Below, piece by piece: positions 26,510-34,252 of a DNA stretch of 42,827 nt. Numbering within the stretch: the stretch's first letter is position 1; each line of letters starts with the position of its first letter. The DNA is from Spartobacteria bacterium (GTDB lineage: Bacteria; Verrucomicrobiota; Kiritimatiellia; CAIQIC01; Lenti-01): NCBI GenBank assembly GCA_009930415.1, contig RZYG01000004.1, positions 1 through 42,827 of the forward strand, given 5' to 3'. Made by a program: the position numbers and the translations under genes. The notes under the pieces were generated by a model, which saw nothing but the letters and a program-made list of their open reading frames with translations, had not been told where the DNA came from and made no database searches.

Positions 26510-27385
26510 ATGGCTAAATTGTTGAAGCCGCTCGTGGTCATCGTATTGCTGGTCAGCATCGCCGCGTTGGTGATCCAGGCCGCCGTTCTGTTTCCCAAGC
26601 GCACCCTGATCAAAGAGCGGACCCAGAAACTCGAAAACGGCCTCGACCGCGTCGTCGGCACCCTCAAGGGGCCCCAGTCGCTGCTGTCCGACGAAGCCAA
26701 AGGCCAGGCCGCCTTCAGCGTCAACAACCTCAAGATCGACAACAAGATCGACCTGCCGCGCATCGACAGCGAACTGAACCACGCCAATCAGGTCGCCACC
26801 GCCGTGCTCGAGGGCTGGCAGTTCACCCAGACCGATCTCGAGAACACCCGCCAGGACCTCGAGAACACCCGCGCCGAACTGGAAAGCACCAAGAGCCAGC
26901 TCGAAGACGCCCGCACCCAGATCGTCCAGCTCAACGAGACCATCCGCGGCAAGGATCAGGAACTCGAAGAAAAGAGCAACCTGATCGCCGGCCTCGAGGA
27001 TGAAAAGGCCTCTCTCGAAGCGCAGGTCGCCGACCTGACCGCCCAGATCGCCGGCCTCCAGGACCAGGTCGCCCAGCTCGAGGAAGACAAGTCCGTCCTC
27101 GAAGTCCAGCTCGAGAAGTGCGACAAGGAACTGCACAAGGAAATCACGATGAAGCCCGGCACCACCGGCACCATCGTCTATGCCAACAAGGACTGGAACT
27201 TCGTCGTCATCGACATCGGCTCCGACGCCGGCGTCCAGGCCACCGCCGAAATGATCGTCCACCGCAACGACGACATGATCGGCAAGATCAAGATCAGCGC
27301 CGTGCGCGACAACGTCGCCATCGCCGAAGTCCTGCCCGATTACCAGAAAGCCACCGTCAAGGAGGGCGACGATGTTCTCTTCTAA
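26510..27385 (+). CDS. Membrane-anchored coiled-coil protein
   Basis: A 291-aa protein of unknown function: one N-terminal transmembrane helix (~7-29), an Asp/Asn-rich linker, a coiled coil at ~105-215 with near-heptad repeats (LENTRQDLENTRAELESTKSQLEDA, then repeated QVADLTAQIAGLQDQVAQLEE), and a C-terminal beta-rich domain (~222-291, TGTIVYANKDWNFVVIDIGSDAGVQ...MIVHRNDDMIGKIKI...VLPDYQK), which looks like a small barrel. GGAGG sits six bases before the ATG. The next small gene overlaps its last 14 bases. Confidence 0.75.
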   Translation: MAKLLKPLVVIVLLVSIAALVIQAAVLFPKRTLIKERTQKLENGLDRVVGTLKGPQSLLSDEAKGQAAFSVNNLKIDNKIDLPRIDSELNHANQVATAVLEGWQFTQTDLENTRQDLENTRAELESTKSQLEDARTQIVQLNETIRGKDQELEEKSNLIAGLEDEKASLEAQVADLTAQIAGLQDQVAQLEEDKSVLEVQLEKCDKELHKEITMKPGTTGTIVYANKDWNFVVIDIGSDAGVQATAEMIVHRNDDMIGKIKISAVRDNVAIAEVLPDYQKATVKEGDDVLF

Positions 27386-27494
27386 CGGACTCTCCGCCCT
27401 GACCCTCGTGGCCCTGCTGCTGCTGCTCGCGGTGGTCGGCCTCCAGGTCGCCGAAATCAGCACTTACTCGGCCGTCCCGTCCATCTGGCCGTGA
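27372..27494 (+). CDS. 40-aa membrane peptide
   Basis: ATG at 27372, inside the end of the previous gene, with GGAGGGCGAC as ribosome site. It encodes 40 residues with a hydrophobic helix (LTLVALLLLLAVVGLQVAEI) and a short tail ending SAVPSIWP. The next gene's ATG overlaps its stop by one base (TGATG), so all three are translationally linked. Function unknown; real by context (overlaps, ribosome site, hydrophobic pattern). Confidence 0.6.
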   Translation: MFSSNGLSALTLVALLLLLAVVGLQVAEISTYSAVPSIWP

Positions 27495-27652
27495 TGCGTT
27501 TGCGCCGCTGGCTCGCGCTGGTCGCCGCGGCGGGCTTCGCGCTCGCCGCCGCCGGTTGCGCCACCCCTTCCGACGAATCGGAGCTGCCTTGGAACATGCC
27601 CCAGTCCTGGGAAAGCGCCCCCGCCCTCCCCGGCAACGTGGGCGGCTACTAG
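27494..27652 (+). CDS. 52-aa small lipoprotein
   Basis: A 52-aa protein with a signal peptide and lipobox LAAAGC (Cys21). The mature part of 32 residues is polar, ELPWNMPQSWESAPALPG then NVGGY. Trp-rich mature ends are unusual. It starts one base after overlapping the preceding stop. Likely outer-membrane or inner-membrane lipoprotein; role unknown. Confidence 0.65.
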   Translation: MRLRRWLALVAAAGFALAAAGCATPSDESELPWNMPQSWESAPALPGNVGGY

Positions 27653-27783
27653 CCCCGCCGCAAAGTTTTTGCCGCATCGCTCGCGGCGCCTCGCTCGCTC
27701 GCCGCGCCTTGCGCGTCGCTATAGACTTCGCGTTCGCCCGGCGTCCCGCGTCCGCGGGACTTGGGCTCGGCACTCAGCTATTT
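27653..27783. other. GC-rich gene-free stretch between convergent units
   Basis: No gene is visible. It contains CCGCAAAGTTTTT (27658-27670), a word that returns inside the array at 27833-27845, then low-complexity GCTCGCTCGC and GGACGC-type runs, one small stem (CCGCGTCCGCGG) and no T-tract terminator. Confidence 0.4.
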
Positions 27784-27907
27784 CAGTTCTACGTAAAACC
27801 CGCTGAAAGTTTTTACGTTCCACGTAAATTTTCCGCAAAGTTTTTACGTTCCACGTAAAAATCCCGCGCCCGTTTTACGTCGCACGTAAAACCGTCACGC
27901 GCCGAGC
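27784..27907. repeat. 31-bp-period array of ACGT palindromes
   Basis: Four units with a period of exactly 31 bp. Palindrome cores ACGTTCCACGT (27815-27825), ACGTTCCACGT (27846-27856) and ACGTCGCACGT (27877-27887), flanked by T and A runs, are centred at 27820, 27851 and 27882; a degenerate unit is centred at 27789 (CAGTTCTACGT). The rest of each unit is partly conserved (CCGC followed by AAAGTTTTT). The last unit runs into the lpxB stop. It sits between two convergent genes, so it is not a promoter for either. Confidence 0.75.
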
Positions 27908-29037
27908 GCTTCGGCCACGAGCGCCCCGGCGGTCTGGAGCGGGCCGGCGCCTTCCAGCGCCCGCGCCACCTCCGCCAGGCCGTCGAGCTGCGCCTGCCGC
28001 GCCGGCGTGTCGGCCAGCAGCGGTTCCAGCGCGTCCGCCATCGCGGCCGGCGTCGCGGCGTCCTGGATGAATTCCGGACACAGCGTCCGGTTCGCGATCA
28101 AATTCACCATCCCCAGCCACTTCACGCGGATGATCATCCGCCCGAACCAGTAGGTCGCCGCCGTCGTCCGGTAGACGACGATCAGCGGGCACTTCATCAG
28201 CGCGGTTTCCACCGTCGCCGTGCCCGAGCACACCAGCGCCGCGCGCGCCTGCCGCGCCACCTCGCGCATCTGGCCCGTCACCACCCCGATGGCCGCGCGC
28301 TCGTCGGCCGGCAGCGCCGCCAGTTGCGCCTCGATCAGGCCGCGGATTTCGTCGCTGGCCGCGGGAATCAGGAAGGCCGTTTGCGGATCGCGCCGGCGCA
28401 GCTCCCGCGCCGCGGCCAGCATCGGCGGCAGCACGCGCTGGATTTCCTGCCGTCGGCTGCCGGGCAGGATGCCTACCCGCCGGCTCCCCGCCGGCCACGG
28501 CAGCTCCGGCGACGGCGCCGCCCAGGTCCGCTTCGTGGATTCCACCAGCGGATGCCCCACGAACACGGTTCTCAAGCCCGTGCCCTTGAACACGTCCACT
28601 TCGAACGGAAAAATCACCATCAGCAAGTCGATGATTTTCGCCATCTTCGGGATCCGGCTCCGGTGCCAGGCCCAGACCTGCGGGCTGACGTAGTAGTAGA
28701 CCGGAATGCCCATGTCGTGCGCCTTTTCGGCCAGGCGCAGGTTGAAGCCCGGATAATCCACCAGCAGCAGCGCGTCGGGTTTCTCCGCCGCCAGCAGGTC
28801 CGTCATCCGCTGGAACGTCCGCCGGAAAAACGGATACCGCGCCAGCACCTCCAAGAACCCCACCACGGCCATGTCGCGCGCGTCCACGACCGTGCGCACG
28901 CCTTCGCGCCGCAACGCGTCGCCGCCGATTCCGAAGAATTCGACGTCTTGCCGCGCCGCGCGCAGATCGCGCACCAGCCGCGCCGCGTGCTGGTCGCCGG
29001 AGACTTCCCCGGCCACCACCATGACCTTCTTCGGCAT
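27895..29037 (-). CDS. lpxB: Lipid-A-disaccharide synthase
   Basis: A 380-aa membrane-associated glycosyltransferase that joins UDP-2,3-diacylglucosamine and lipid X. KVMVVAGEVSGDQHAARLV, VDYPGFNLRLAEKA, YYYVSPQVWAWHRSRI, GHPLVE, GILPGSRRQEIQ, CSGTATVETAL and VNLIANRTLCPEFIQ are the LpxB motifs in order. The frame is open to 29142, but MPKKVMVV at 29037 is the family start and overlaps the preceding stop by two bases. A gene order lpxI-oxidoreductase-lpxB is seen here. Confidence 0.97.
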   Translation of the reverse strand: MPKKVMVVAGEVSGDQHAARLVRDLRAARQDVEFFGIGGDALRREGVRTVVDARDMAVVGFLEVLARYPFFRRTFQRMTDLLAAEKPDALLLVDYPGFNLRLAEKAHDMGIPVYYYVSPQVWAWHRSRIPKMAKIIDLLMVIFPFEVDVFKGTGLRTVFVGHPLVESTKRTWAAPSPELPWPAGSRRVGILPGSRRQEIQRVLPPMLAAARELRRRDPQTAFLIPAASDEIRGLIEAQLAALPADERAAIGVVTGQMREVARQARAALVCSGTATVETALMKCPLIVVYRTTAATYWFGRMIIRVKWLGMVNLIANRTLCPEFIQDAATPAAMADALEPLLADTPARQAQLDGLAEVARALEGAGPLQTAGALVAEALGA

Positions 29038-29990
29038 CAGGTCTGTCCCCGCCGGATGCTCTGGCAGATCGCCACGGCCAGCTTCAGGGCCTCGGCGGCG
29101 TGCTCGCCGCTGACCACCGGCTCGGACCGGTTTCGCACGCAATCCACGAAGGCCCGCAGTTCCAGCGCCAGCGGTTCGCCTTTGTGGATCGGCACCTCGG
29201 TTTTTTCAATCCCCAGCAGTTTCTTGCGCAGGATCTTGCCGGTCTGCTCCTGGTAGTCCAGCGAGACGTAGGAATCCGGCAGGAACATGCGGATCTTGCG
29301 CTGCTTCTCCATGCTGATGCGGCTGGCCGTCACGTTCGCGATGCAGCCGTTCTCGAAGCGCAGGCGGACGTTGGCGATGTCTTCGCTCTTGCTCAGGATC
29401 GGCACGCCCACCGCCCGGATGTCCACCACCTTCGATTGCACGAGGTGCAGGATGATTTCCAGGTCGTGGATCATCAGGTCGAGGATCACGCTGACTTCCG
29501 TCCCGCGCGGCAACAGGCCGAACCGCGGCGGCGGATACGGCGCGATCCGCAGCGCCTCCACGTAGAGGGGCTTGTGCTGGGCCTTGTTGACCACTTCGAG
29601 CACCGGGTTGAACCGCTCGACGTGCCCGACCTGCAGAATGACGCCGCGCTGCTGGGCCAGTTCGACCATTTCCTCGGCTTCCTGCGTGCTGGCCGCGATC
29701 GGTTTCTCCACCAGGACGTGCTTGCCCTTTTCGATGACCATGCCGGCCACCGCCCGGTGCTTGTCCGTCGGCACCACGACGTTCAGCGCCTCGGCCGCAT
29801 CGGCCAGCTCTTCCATCGTCTTGAACGCCGCCGTATGGTAGCGCTCGGCGATTTCGTGCGCGCGCTTCTTGTCGGCGTCGTACACGCCGACGAGTTCCAC
29901 GTCGGGCATTTCGGAATAGATGCGCGCATGCCACTGGCCCAGGCTGCCCACGCCTACGACGCCCGTCCGGATCTTCTTCAGTTCGCCCAT
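29037..29990 (-). CDS. Gfo/Idh/MocA-family NAD(P)-dependent oxidoreductase
   Basis: A 317-aa enzyme with an N-terminal Rossmann fold (TGVVGVGSLGQWHARIY at ~9-25) and the family EKPIA motif near residue 100 (VLVEKPIAASTQEAEEM). The second domain carries RIAPYPPPRFGLLPRGTEVSVILDLMIHDLEI, with a His near the expected catalytic site. Position between lpxI and lpxB suggests it acts on a UDP-sugar lipid A precursor, as GnnA does when it oxidises UDP-GlcNAc for amide-linked lipid A; no gnnB partner is in the window. GGGAG precedes the ATG. Confidence 0.9.
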   Translation of the reverse strand: MGELKKIRTGVVGVGSLGQWHARIYSEMPDVELVGVYDADKKRAHEIAERYHTAAFKTMEELADAAEALNVVVPTDKHRAVAGMVIEKGKHVLVEKPIAASTQEAEEMVELAQQRGVILQVGHVERFNPVLEVVNKAQHKPLYVEALRIAPYPPPRFGLLPRGTEVSVILDLMIHDLEIILHLVQSKVVDIRAVGVPILSKSEDIANVRLRFENGCIANVTASRISMEKQRKIRMFLPDSYVSLDYQEQTGKILRKKLLGIEKTEVPIHKGEPLALELRAFVDCVRNRSEPVVSGEHAAEALKLAVAICQSIRRGQT

Positions 29991-30019
29991 CGGTTGCTCC
30001 CGTTGCGGTTTCCGCGCGC

Positions 30020-30871
30020 TCAGATCGGTTCCGTCTTCGCGGCGTCGAACGCGACGAACGCGATGCCCAGCCGGTCGGCTTCCGCCGCCAGCTTGTCCCG
30101 CTCCAGCAGGATCGTCCGCTTGGCCTCGACGGCCAGGCACGAAATCTTGGCTTTCTTCAGCATCTTGAACGTCCGCAGCCCGACGATCGGGATGTCGAAG
30201 CGCATGTCGTGGCCGAGCTTGGCCACCTTGACCACCACGCCCCCCGGCCCGCCCAGCCGCCCGGCCCGCAGGATGGTTTCGTCCGTGCCTTCGAAGCCCT
30301 CCACGGCCAGCACGGTGCCTTCCTTGACGACCACCGTCTGGCCGATCTCCAGCCCGCTCGTGACCTTGGCGACCTTCGCGCCGAGCTGGACGTCGGCTTG
30401 TTCGCGTTCGTCCGGCGCGCGCCGGCCCAGCGTCCCGGCCGCGGGCATCTCGGTTTCCATGAAGCAATAGGCCGGCAGCAGTTCCGCGCCGATGGCCCGC
30501 AACTCGTCGCCGATGGCCCCGAAAATCGTGTGCGCGTTGCGGACCTTGAGCGTGCGCAGAACCGCCAGCGCCTTGGCGTCCAGCCGCAAGTTGAACAGCC
30601 GCGTCGGCTTGATCTGCCCGGCCATCACGAGCTTCGCGACGCCTTTGGCCTGTACCGCATCCAAGAGCGCTTGCAGGCTGCCCAGATGCATCCAGACCAC
30701 CTCGTCGGCGTATTTGGCGATGACGCGTTCCGTCTCGCCCTTGAAGGCGAACGCCACCACGCGCTTCACGCCCTGCGCATGCGCCGACCGCGCCAGTTGC
30801 CAGGGATAGGAACCCAAGCCGGCGATGACGCCGAGGGTTTCGGGCATGGGGATGCTGGACAACTCGCTCAT
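30020..30871 (-). CDS. lpxI: UDP-2,3-diacylglucosamine pyrophosphatase LpxI
   Basis: A 283-aa DUF1009 (LpxI) protein, the alternative to LpxH, making lipid X. Recognisable segments: TLGVIAGLGSYPWQLARSAHAQG at the start, VAKLVMAGQIKPTRLFNLRLD, TIFGAIGDELRAIGAELLPA, and GTVLAVEGFEGTDETILRAG with the catalytic-type TDETI. Start uncertain (30871 or 30883); no clear ribosome site for either. With lpxB it supports a normal LPS-type outer membrane. Confidence 0.93.
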   Translation of the reverse strand: MSELSSIPMPETLGVIAGLGSYPWQLARSAHAQGVKRVVAFAFKGETERVIAKYADEVVWMHLGSLQALLDAVQAKGVAKLVMAGQIKPTRLFNLRLDAKALAVLRTLKVRNAHTIFGAIGDELRAIGAELLPAYCFMETEMPAAGTLGRRAPDEREQADVQLGAKVAKVTSGLEIGQTVVVKEGTVLAVEGFEGTDETILRAGRLGGPGGVVVKVAKLGHDMRFDIPIVGLRTFKMLKKAKISCLAVEAKRTILLERDKLAAEADRLGIAFVAFDAAKTEPI

Positions 30872-30909
30872 GGTGCCGATCATAGCGCGGCGGCGCGCCG
30901 CGTCCAGCC

Positions 30910-31551
30910 TCACTTTGCGCCATTCATCCCGGACGCCGTCGGCGCGGCGTCCCTACCTGTAGACGGATGCTGGATCGAAGGTAGGGACGGCGCGCCGCGC
31001 CGTCCGTTCACTCGTTTGGTCACAAAACAACCCATGAAAAACCCCAGCCCCACCCCCAGTTCGATGCCCAGCGTGCGCAGATTGTTCCCCCGGGCCAGAT
31101 CCGCAAGCGCGGTTTTTTCCCACGCCGGCAACCACGCGGGGCCGAGGGTGCGCAGGTCCGAGAACGGCGCCCACAGGGGAAACCCGTACGGCGCGAAATG
31201 GTCCGCGGTGACCCAATCGATCGCCAGATGGCTGCCGATCAGCACCAGCAAGAGCGCCAGCGCCCGCCGCCCGAACCAAGCCGGCTTCCAAGCGCGCCCC
31301 ACCAGCCAAATTCCGAACGCGGCCAACAGCACCCACGCCACGCTGTGCGTGGCCTGCTGGTGCGTCGTGTTCAGGTAGCCCCGCAGCAACCCCGGCAGAT
31401 AATCCACGTCCGGCAGGCAGGCCAGCCCGGCGCCGGCCGCCAGACAAGCCCCCGTCTTGCGTCCCGACGCAAAAAGCGGGAGGCCGGAGCCTCCCGCCAT
31501 CGCGACCGCCAGCCCCGCTCCGGCCAATCCATGGAGCACCGGAGAGGCCAT
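30910..31551 (-). CDS. Membrane-bound metal-dependent hydrolase-like protein (DUF457/YdjM)
   Basis: A 213-aa protein with several membrane helices and the scattered His/Asp pattern of the DUF457/YdjM family: HGLAGAGLA at the start, PDVDYLPG, a TTHQQATHS motif and GSHLAIDWVTADHFAPYG. Function in the family is weakly known. Its last ~35 residues (from NGRRGAPSLPSIQ to the end) are encoded by hairpin repeat F (30931-31005), so the C-terminus looks repeat-derived. ATG at 31551; the stop is 38 bases upstream of lpxI. Confidence 0.7.
   Translation of the reverse strand: MASPVLHGLAGAGLAVAMAGGSGLPLFASGRKTGACLAAGAGLACLPDVDYLPGLLRGYLNTTHQQATHSVAWVLLAAFGIWLVGRAWKPAWFGRRALALLLVLIGSHLAIDWVTADHFAPYGFPLWAPFSDLRTLGPAWLPAWEKTALADLARGNNLRTLGIELGVGLGFFMGCFVTKRVNGRRGAPSLPSIQHPSTGRDAAPTASGMNGAK
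30931..31005. repeat. Paired inverted hairpin repeat (element F)
   Basis: Two modules facing outward, 30931-30957 and 30980-31005, each GGTAGGGACG followed by a GC palindrome (GGCGCGCCGCGCC and CGCCGCGCCGACG). A 22-bp spacer lies between. The same GTAGGG opening as element A. The repeat lies inside the 3' end of the gene above, adding codons to it. Confidence 0.6.
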
Positions 31552-31568
31552 GCGGAAGCTCCGCCGGC

Positions 31569-32537
31569 CTATTTGCCCAAGGCGCGGCGCACCGCGAACG
31601 CCAGGTTCTGGCCGCGCAGATCGCGCGCGATCACCATGCCGTTCTGGTCGAGCAGATAGCTCGTCGTTTCGCCGAAGATGCCCAGCGGTTTCGTCAGCGT
31701 CGGCGCGCCGGCCACCACCGACCACGGCAGGCGGTGGGCTTCCAGTCCCGTCGCATTCGGCTCGAGGCAGATGCTGACCACTTCGAAGCCCTCGGCGTGG
31801 TAGCGGTTCCAGACGTCGATCGTCTGCGGCAGGTTTTCCTCCCAGACCTTCCAGCCGCGCGCGAAGAAATCCACCAGCACGACCTTGCCGCGCAGGCTCG
31901 ACAGCGCGACCGGGCGGCCCGCGATGTCCGTCAGCGTGGCGTCCGGGAACTGGATGCCCGGGGCGCTCTTGGCGCGGACCAGCGCCTTTTCCATCATCGT
32001 CAGGGAAATCGAATCGCCTTCCGTCGCGCCGGGCCGGGCCACCAGCAGCGGATCGCCGGGCTTCGTGCCGCCGGACCACGCGTAGGGCTTGGGATCGTAG
32101 TATTGGCTGGCCTTGTATTCCTTAATCAGGTCCGCGACGGCCGCGGCGTTGCCGGCTTCCGCCTGGACTTCCGCCTGCTTCACGAACAGCTTCGAGGCAT
32201 CCACGCCGGACATCTTCGCGACCTTCTTGCGGGCCGCCAGCAGGACGTCGTTGGCCTCGGCGTGGCGCCGGCGCATGTCGCTGAGGACCATCGCCTTGAT
32301 CACGACCGCCTTCACGTAGGCATCGCCGTCGTTGCGCGCGGCCGCATCGGTCACCAGATCCTGCACCGCGCGGTCGATGTCCGCCCATTCCTTCTCGGAA
32401 TAATAGCCGTGGCCCATGCTCTGCAGCTTGCTCAGGACCGCGTTGTAGCGCGCATCGAACGCCGCGACGTCCTGGGCCCACGCCCCCGTCGCCGCCGTCA
32501 GCATCGCCGCCGCCATAACCAATAGAATCTTGCGCAT
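31569..32537 (-). CDS. Thioredoxin-fold periplasmic protein lacking the catalytic cysteines
   Basis: A 322-aa secreted protein: signal peptide (1-22), a helical region (~23-185), then a TlpA/AhpC-like thioredoxin fold at ~195-322 (GIQFPDATLTDIAGRPVALSSLRGKVVLVDFFA). Where the family has WCxxC, this protein has WKVW (229-232), both cysteines replaced by Trp. It cannot act as a redox enzyme by the usual route. The start at 32537 (MRKILLVMAAAML) is favoured over 32543 because GGAGGA lies six bases before it. It is preceded by a promoter. Confidence 0.85.
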   Translation of the reverse strand: MRKILLVMAAAMLTAATGAWAQDVAAFDARYNAVLSKLQSMGHGYYSEKEWADIDRAVQDLVTDAAARNDGDAYVKAVVIKAMVLSDMRRRHAEANDVLLAARKKVAKMSGVDASKLFVKQAEVQAEAGNAAAVADLIKEYKASQYYDPKPYAWSGGTKPGDPLLVARPGATEGDSISLTMMEKALVRAKSAPGIQFPDATLTDIAGRPVALSSLRGKVVLVDFFARGWKVWEENLPQTIDVWNRYHAEGFEVVSICLEPNATGLEAHRLPWSVVAGAPTLTKPLGIFGETTSYLLDQNGMVIARDLRGQNLAFAVRRALGK

Positions 32538-32563
32538 GTTCATTCCTCCAAAACTTGCCCGCC

Positions 32564-32591
32564 ATTGTGCCTGCTCCCCGCCAAAACTCAA
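32564..32591 (-). promoter_or_regulatory. Promoter of the thioredoxin-fold gene
   Basis: Minus strand TTGAGT (32586-32591) and CACAAT (32564-32569), spacer 16 bp, 26 bases before the ATG. The remaining 32592-32716 stretch shows no gene. Confidence 0.5.
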
Positions 32592-32716
32592 TCCCTTTTC
32601 CTGCACCCTCTCCCTCCATCCTGGCTTTCGGTCCTCAGACCTCCATCCGCCACCCTCTGATCTCGTGTCCGTTGGCGTCCGACTGGACTTCGGACCGCGG
32701 CTCTCCGGCGCCGGAC

Positions 32717-34252
32717 TTAGCGGAGGGAGACGTAGCGGAACGCGTCGGGGAGCGCGGCGGCGACGTCGCTGGCGCGCATGGCGACCTGGGTATGGCGCAG
32801 CGCGGCGTAGTCGCCGGCGTTGCCGTGGAGCCAGACGGCCGCGCAGGCGGCATCGAACGGCGGCAGCCCTTGGGCCAGCAGGCCGGCCAGCAGGCCGGCG
32901 AGGACGTCGCCGCAGCCGCCGCAGGCCATGCCGGGATTGCCCGTCAAATTGATCCACGTGGGGCGGCCCGCCTGCGCGATCAAGGTCCCCGCCCCTTTCA
33001 GCACGACGATGGCGCCGGTGCGTTCGGCGGCGGCGCGCGCCGCGGCCAGGCGATCGCTTTGGATGGTCGCGACGTCGGTACCCAGCAGCCGCGCCAGTTC
33101 GCCGGGATGCGGCGTCAGGACGACGGGCTGCGCGCAGGCGCGGACGGCTTCGGGACGGCCGGCCAGCGCGTTGATGGCGTCGGCGTCGAGCAGCAGCGGC
33201 GCCGGCGTTTTCCGCAGCAGGTAATCCACGAGCGCGGCGACTTCGGGGCCGCGGCCGAGGCCGGGGCCGGCCAGCACGGCGTCGGCGCCCGCCAGTTCGG
33301 GCTCGGCGGCGAGACGCAGATCGGCGATGGCTTCGGGCACGCGCGCGACGAGCGCGGCGGTGGCGCTGTCGACGGTGGCCACGCGGACGAGTCCCGCGCC
33401 GGAGCGGACGGCGCCTTCGGCCGCCAGCACGATGGCGCCGGGATAGCGCGCGGACCCGCCCAGCAGCAGCGCCGTGCCGTAGGTGCCCTTGTGGGCGTCG
33501 CGCGGACGCGGCGGCAGCAGCCCGCGCACGTCCATCACGGAGGTCATGTGCAAATCGGGGCTGGCATCGACCATGTCGTCGACGTATTCGCGCGGAATGC
33601 CGATGGGGATCAAGGCGAGCGAGCCGAGATGCTCGCGGGCGGACGGCGCGGCCATGCCGACCTTGGGCAGGCACATGGTGACGGTGAAATCGGCGCGGAC
33701 GGCGCATTCGGCCGGCACACCGGTATCGGCGTCCAGCCCCGTCGGGACGTCGGCGGCGACGACGATGGAGAACAGGCGCTTGGAGTTGATATACTCGACG
33801 GCCCGGCGGATGTCGCCGAGGGGCTCGCCGCGCGCGCCGGTACCCAGCAAGGCGTCCACGAGGATCGGCGGGGCCAGGGTCGTTTCGGACTGGCGTTGCC
33901 AGGCGCGCTCGCCCACCGCTTCGCGCCAGGGCACGCCGAGCTTGGCCAGCTCGTCGAAGAACAGCTTGGCGGTGCCGCGTAGTTTTTCCTTGGGACTGGT
34001 CAGCCAGACTTCCGCCGGCTGGCCGAGATCGCGCAGGGCGATGGCCGCCGCGAAGGCGTCGCCGCCGTTGTTCCCGGGGCCGGCCAACAAGCGGACGGGC
34101 ACGCTGGGCCGGCCCATCTGCACGGCGATTTCGTGGATGGCGCGGGCTAGGCCCCGGCCGGCGCGCTCCATCATCCCCGTCGCCAGCGTGTTGTCCTTGG
34201 CGATCGCCCGGGCCTCGGTCTTGCGCAGCGTTTCCGAGGCGATGAATTTCAT
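32717..34252 (-). CDS. nnr: Bifunctional NAD(P)H-hydrate epimerase / dehydratase
   Basis: A 511-aa fused enzyme that repairs damaged NADHX/NADPHX. The N-terminal YjeF domain (~1-215) has AGPGNNGGDAFAAAIAL and VVAADVPTGLDADTG; the C-terminal dehydratase (~230-511) carries KGTYGTALLLGGSARYPGAIVLAAEGAVRSGAGLV, LLLDADAINALAG, LTPHPGEL and GNPGMACGGCGDVLAG, the ADP/ATP-binding motif. Length fits a full two-domain protein. Its ATG overlaps the pdxJ stop by four bases, so these are coupled. Confidence 0.95.
   Translation of the reverse strand: MKFIASETLRKTEARAIAKDNTLATGMMERAGRGLARAIHEIAVQMGRPSVPVRLLAGPGNNGGDAFAAAIALRDLGQPAEVWLTSPKEKLRGTAKLFFDELAKLGVPWREAVGERAWQRQSETTLAPPILVDALLGTGARGEPLGDIRRAVEYINSKRLFSIVVAADVPTGLDADTGVPAECAVRADFTVTMCLPKVGMAAPSAREHLGSLALIPIGIPREYVDDMVDASPDLHMTSVMDVRGLLPPRPRDAHKGTYGTALLLGGSARYPGAIVLAAEGAVRSGAGLVRVATVDSATAALVARVPEAIADLRLAAEPELAGADAVLAGPGLGRGPEVAALVDYLLRKTPAPLLLDADAINALAGRPEAVRACAQPVVLTPHPGELARLLGTDVATIQSDRLAAARAAAERTGAIVVLKGAGTLIAQAGRPTWINLTGNPGMACGGCGDVLAGLLAGLLAQGLPPFDAACAAVWLHGNAGDYAALRHTQVAMRASDVAAALPDAFRYVSLR

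Noticed and set aside
27784-27907. CRISPR array
   Set aside because: The period is 31 bp in total, with no room for separate spacers, and there are no cas genes.
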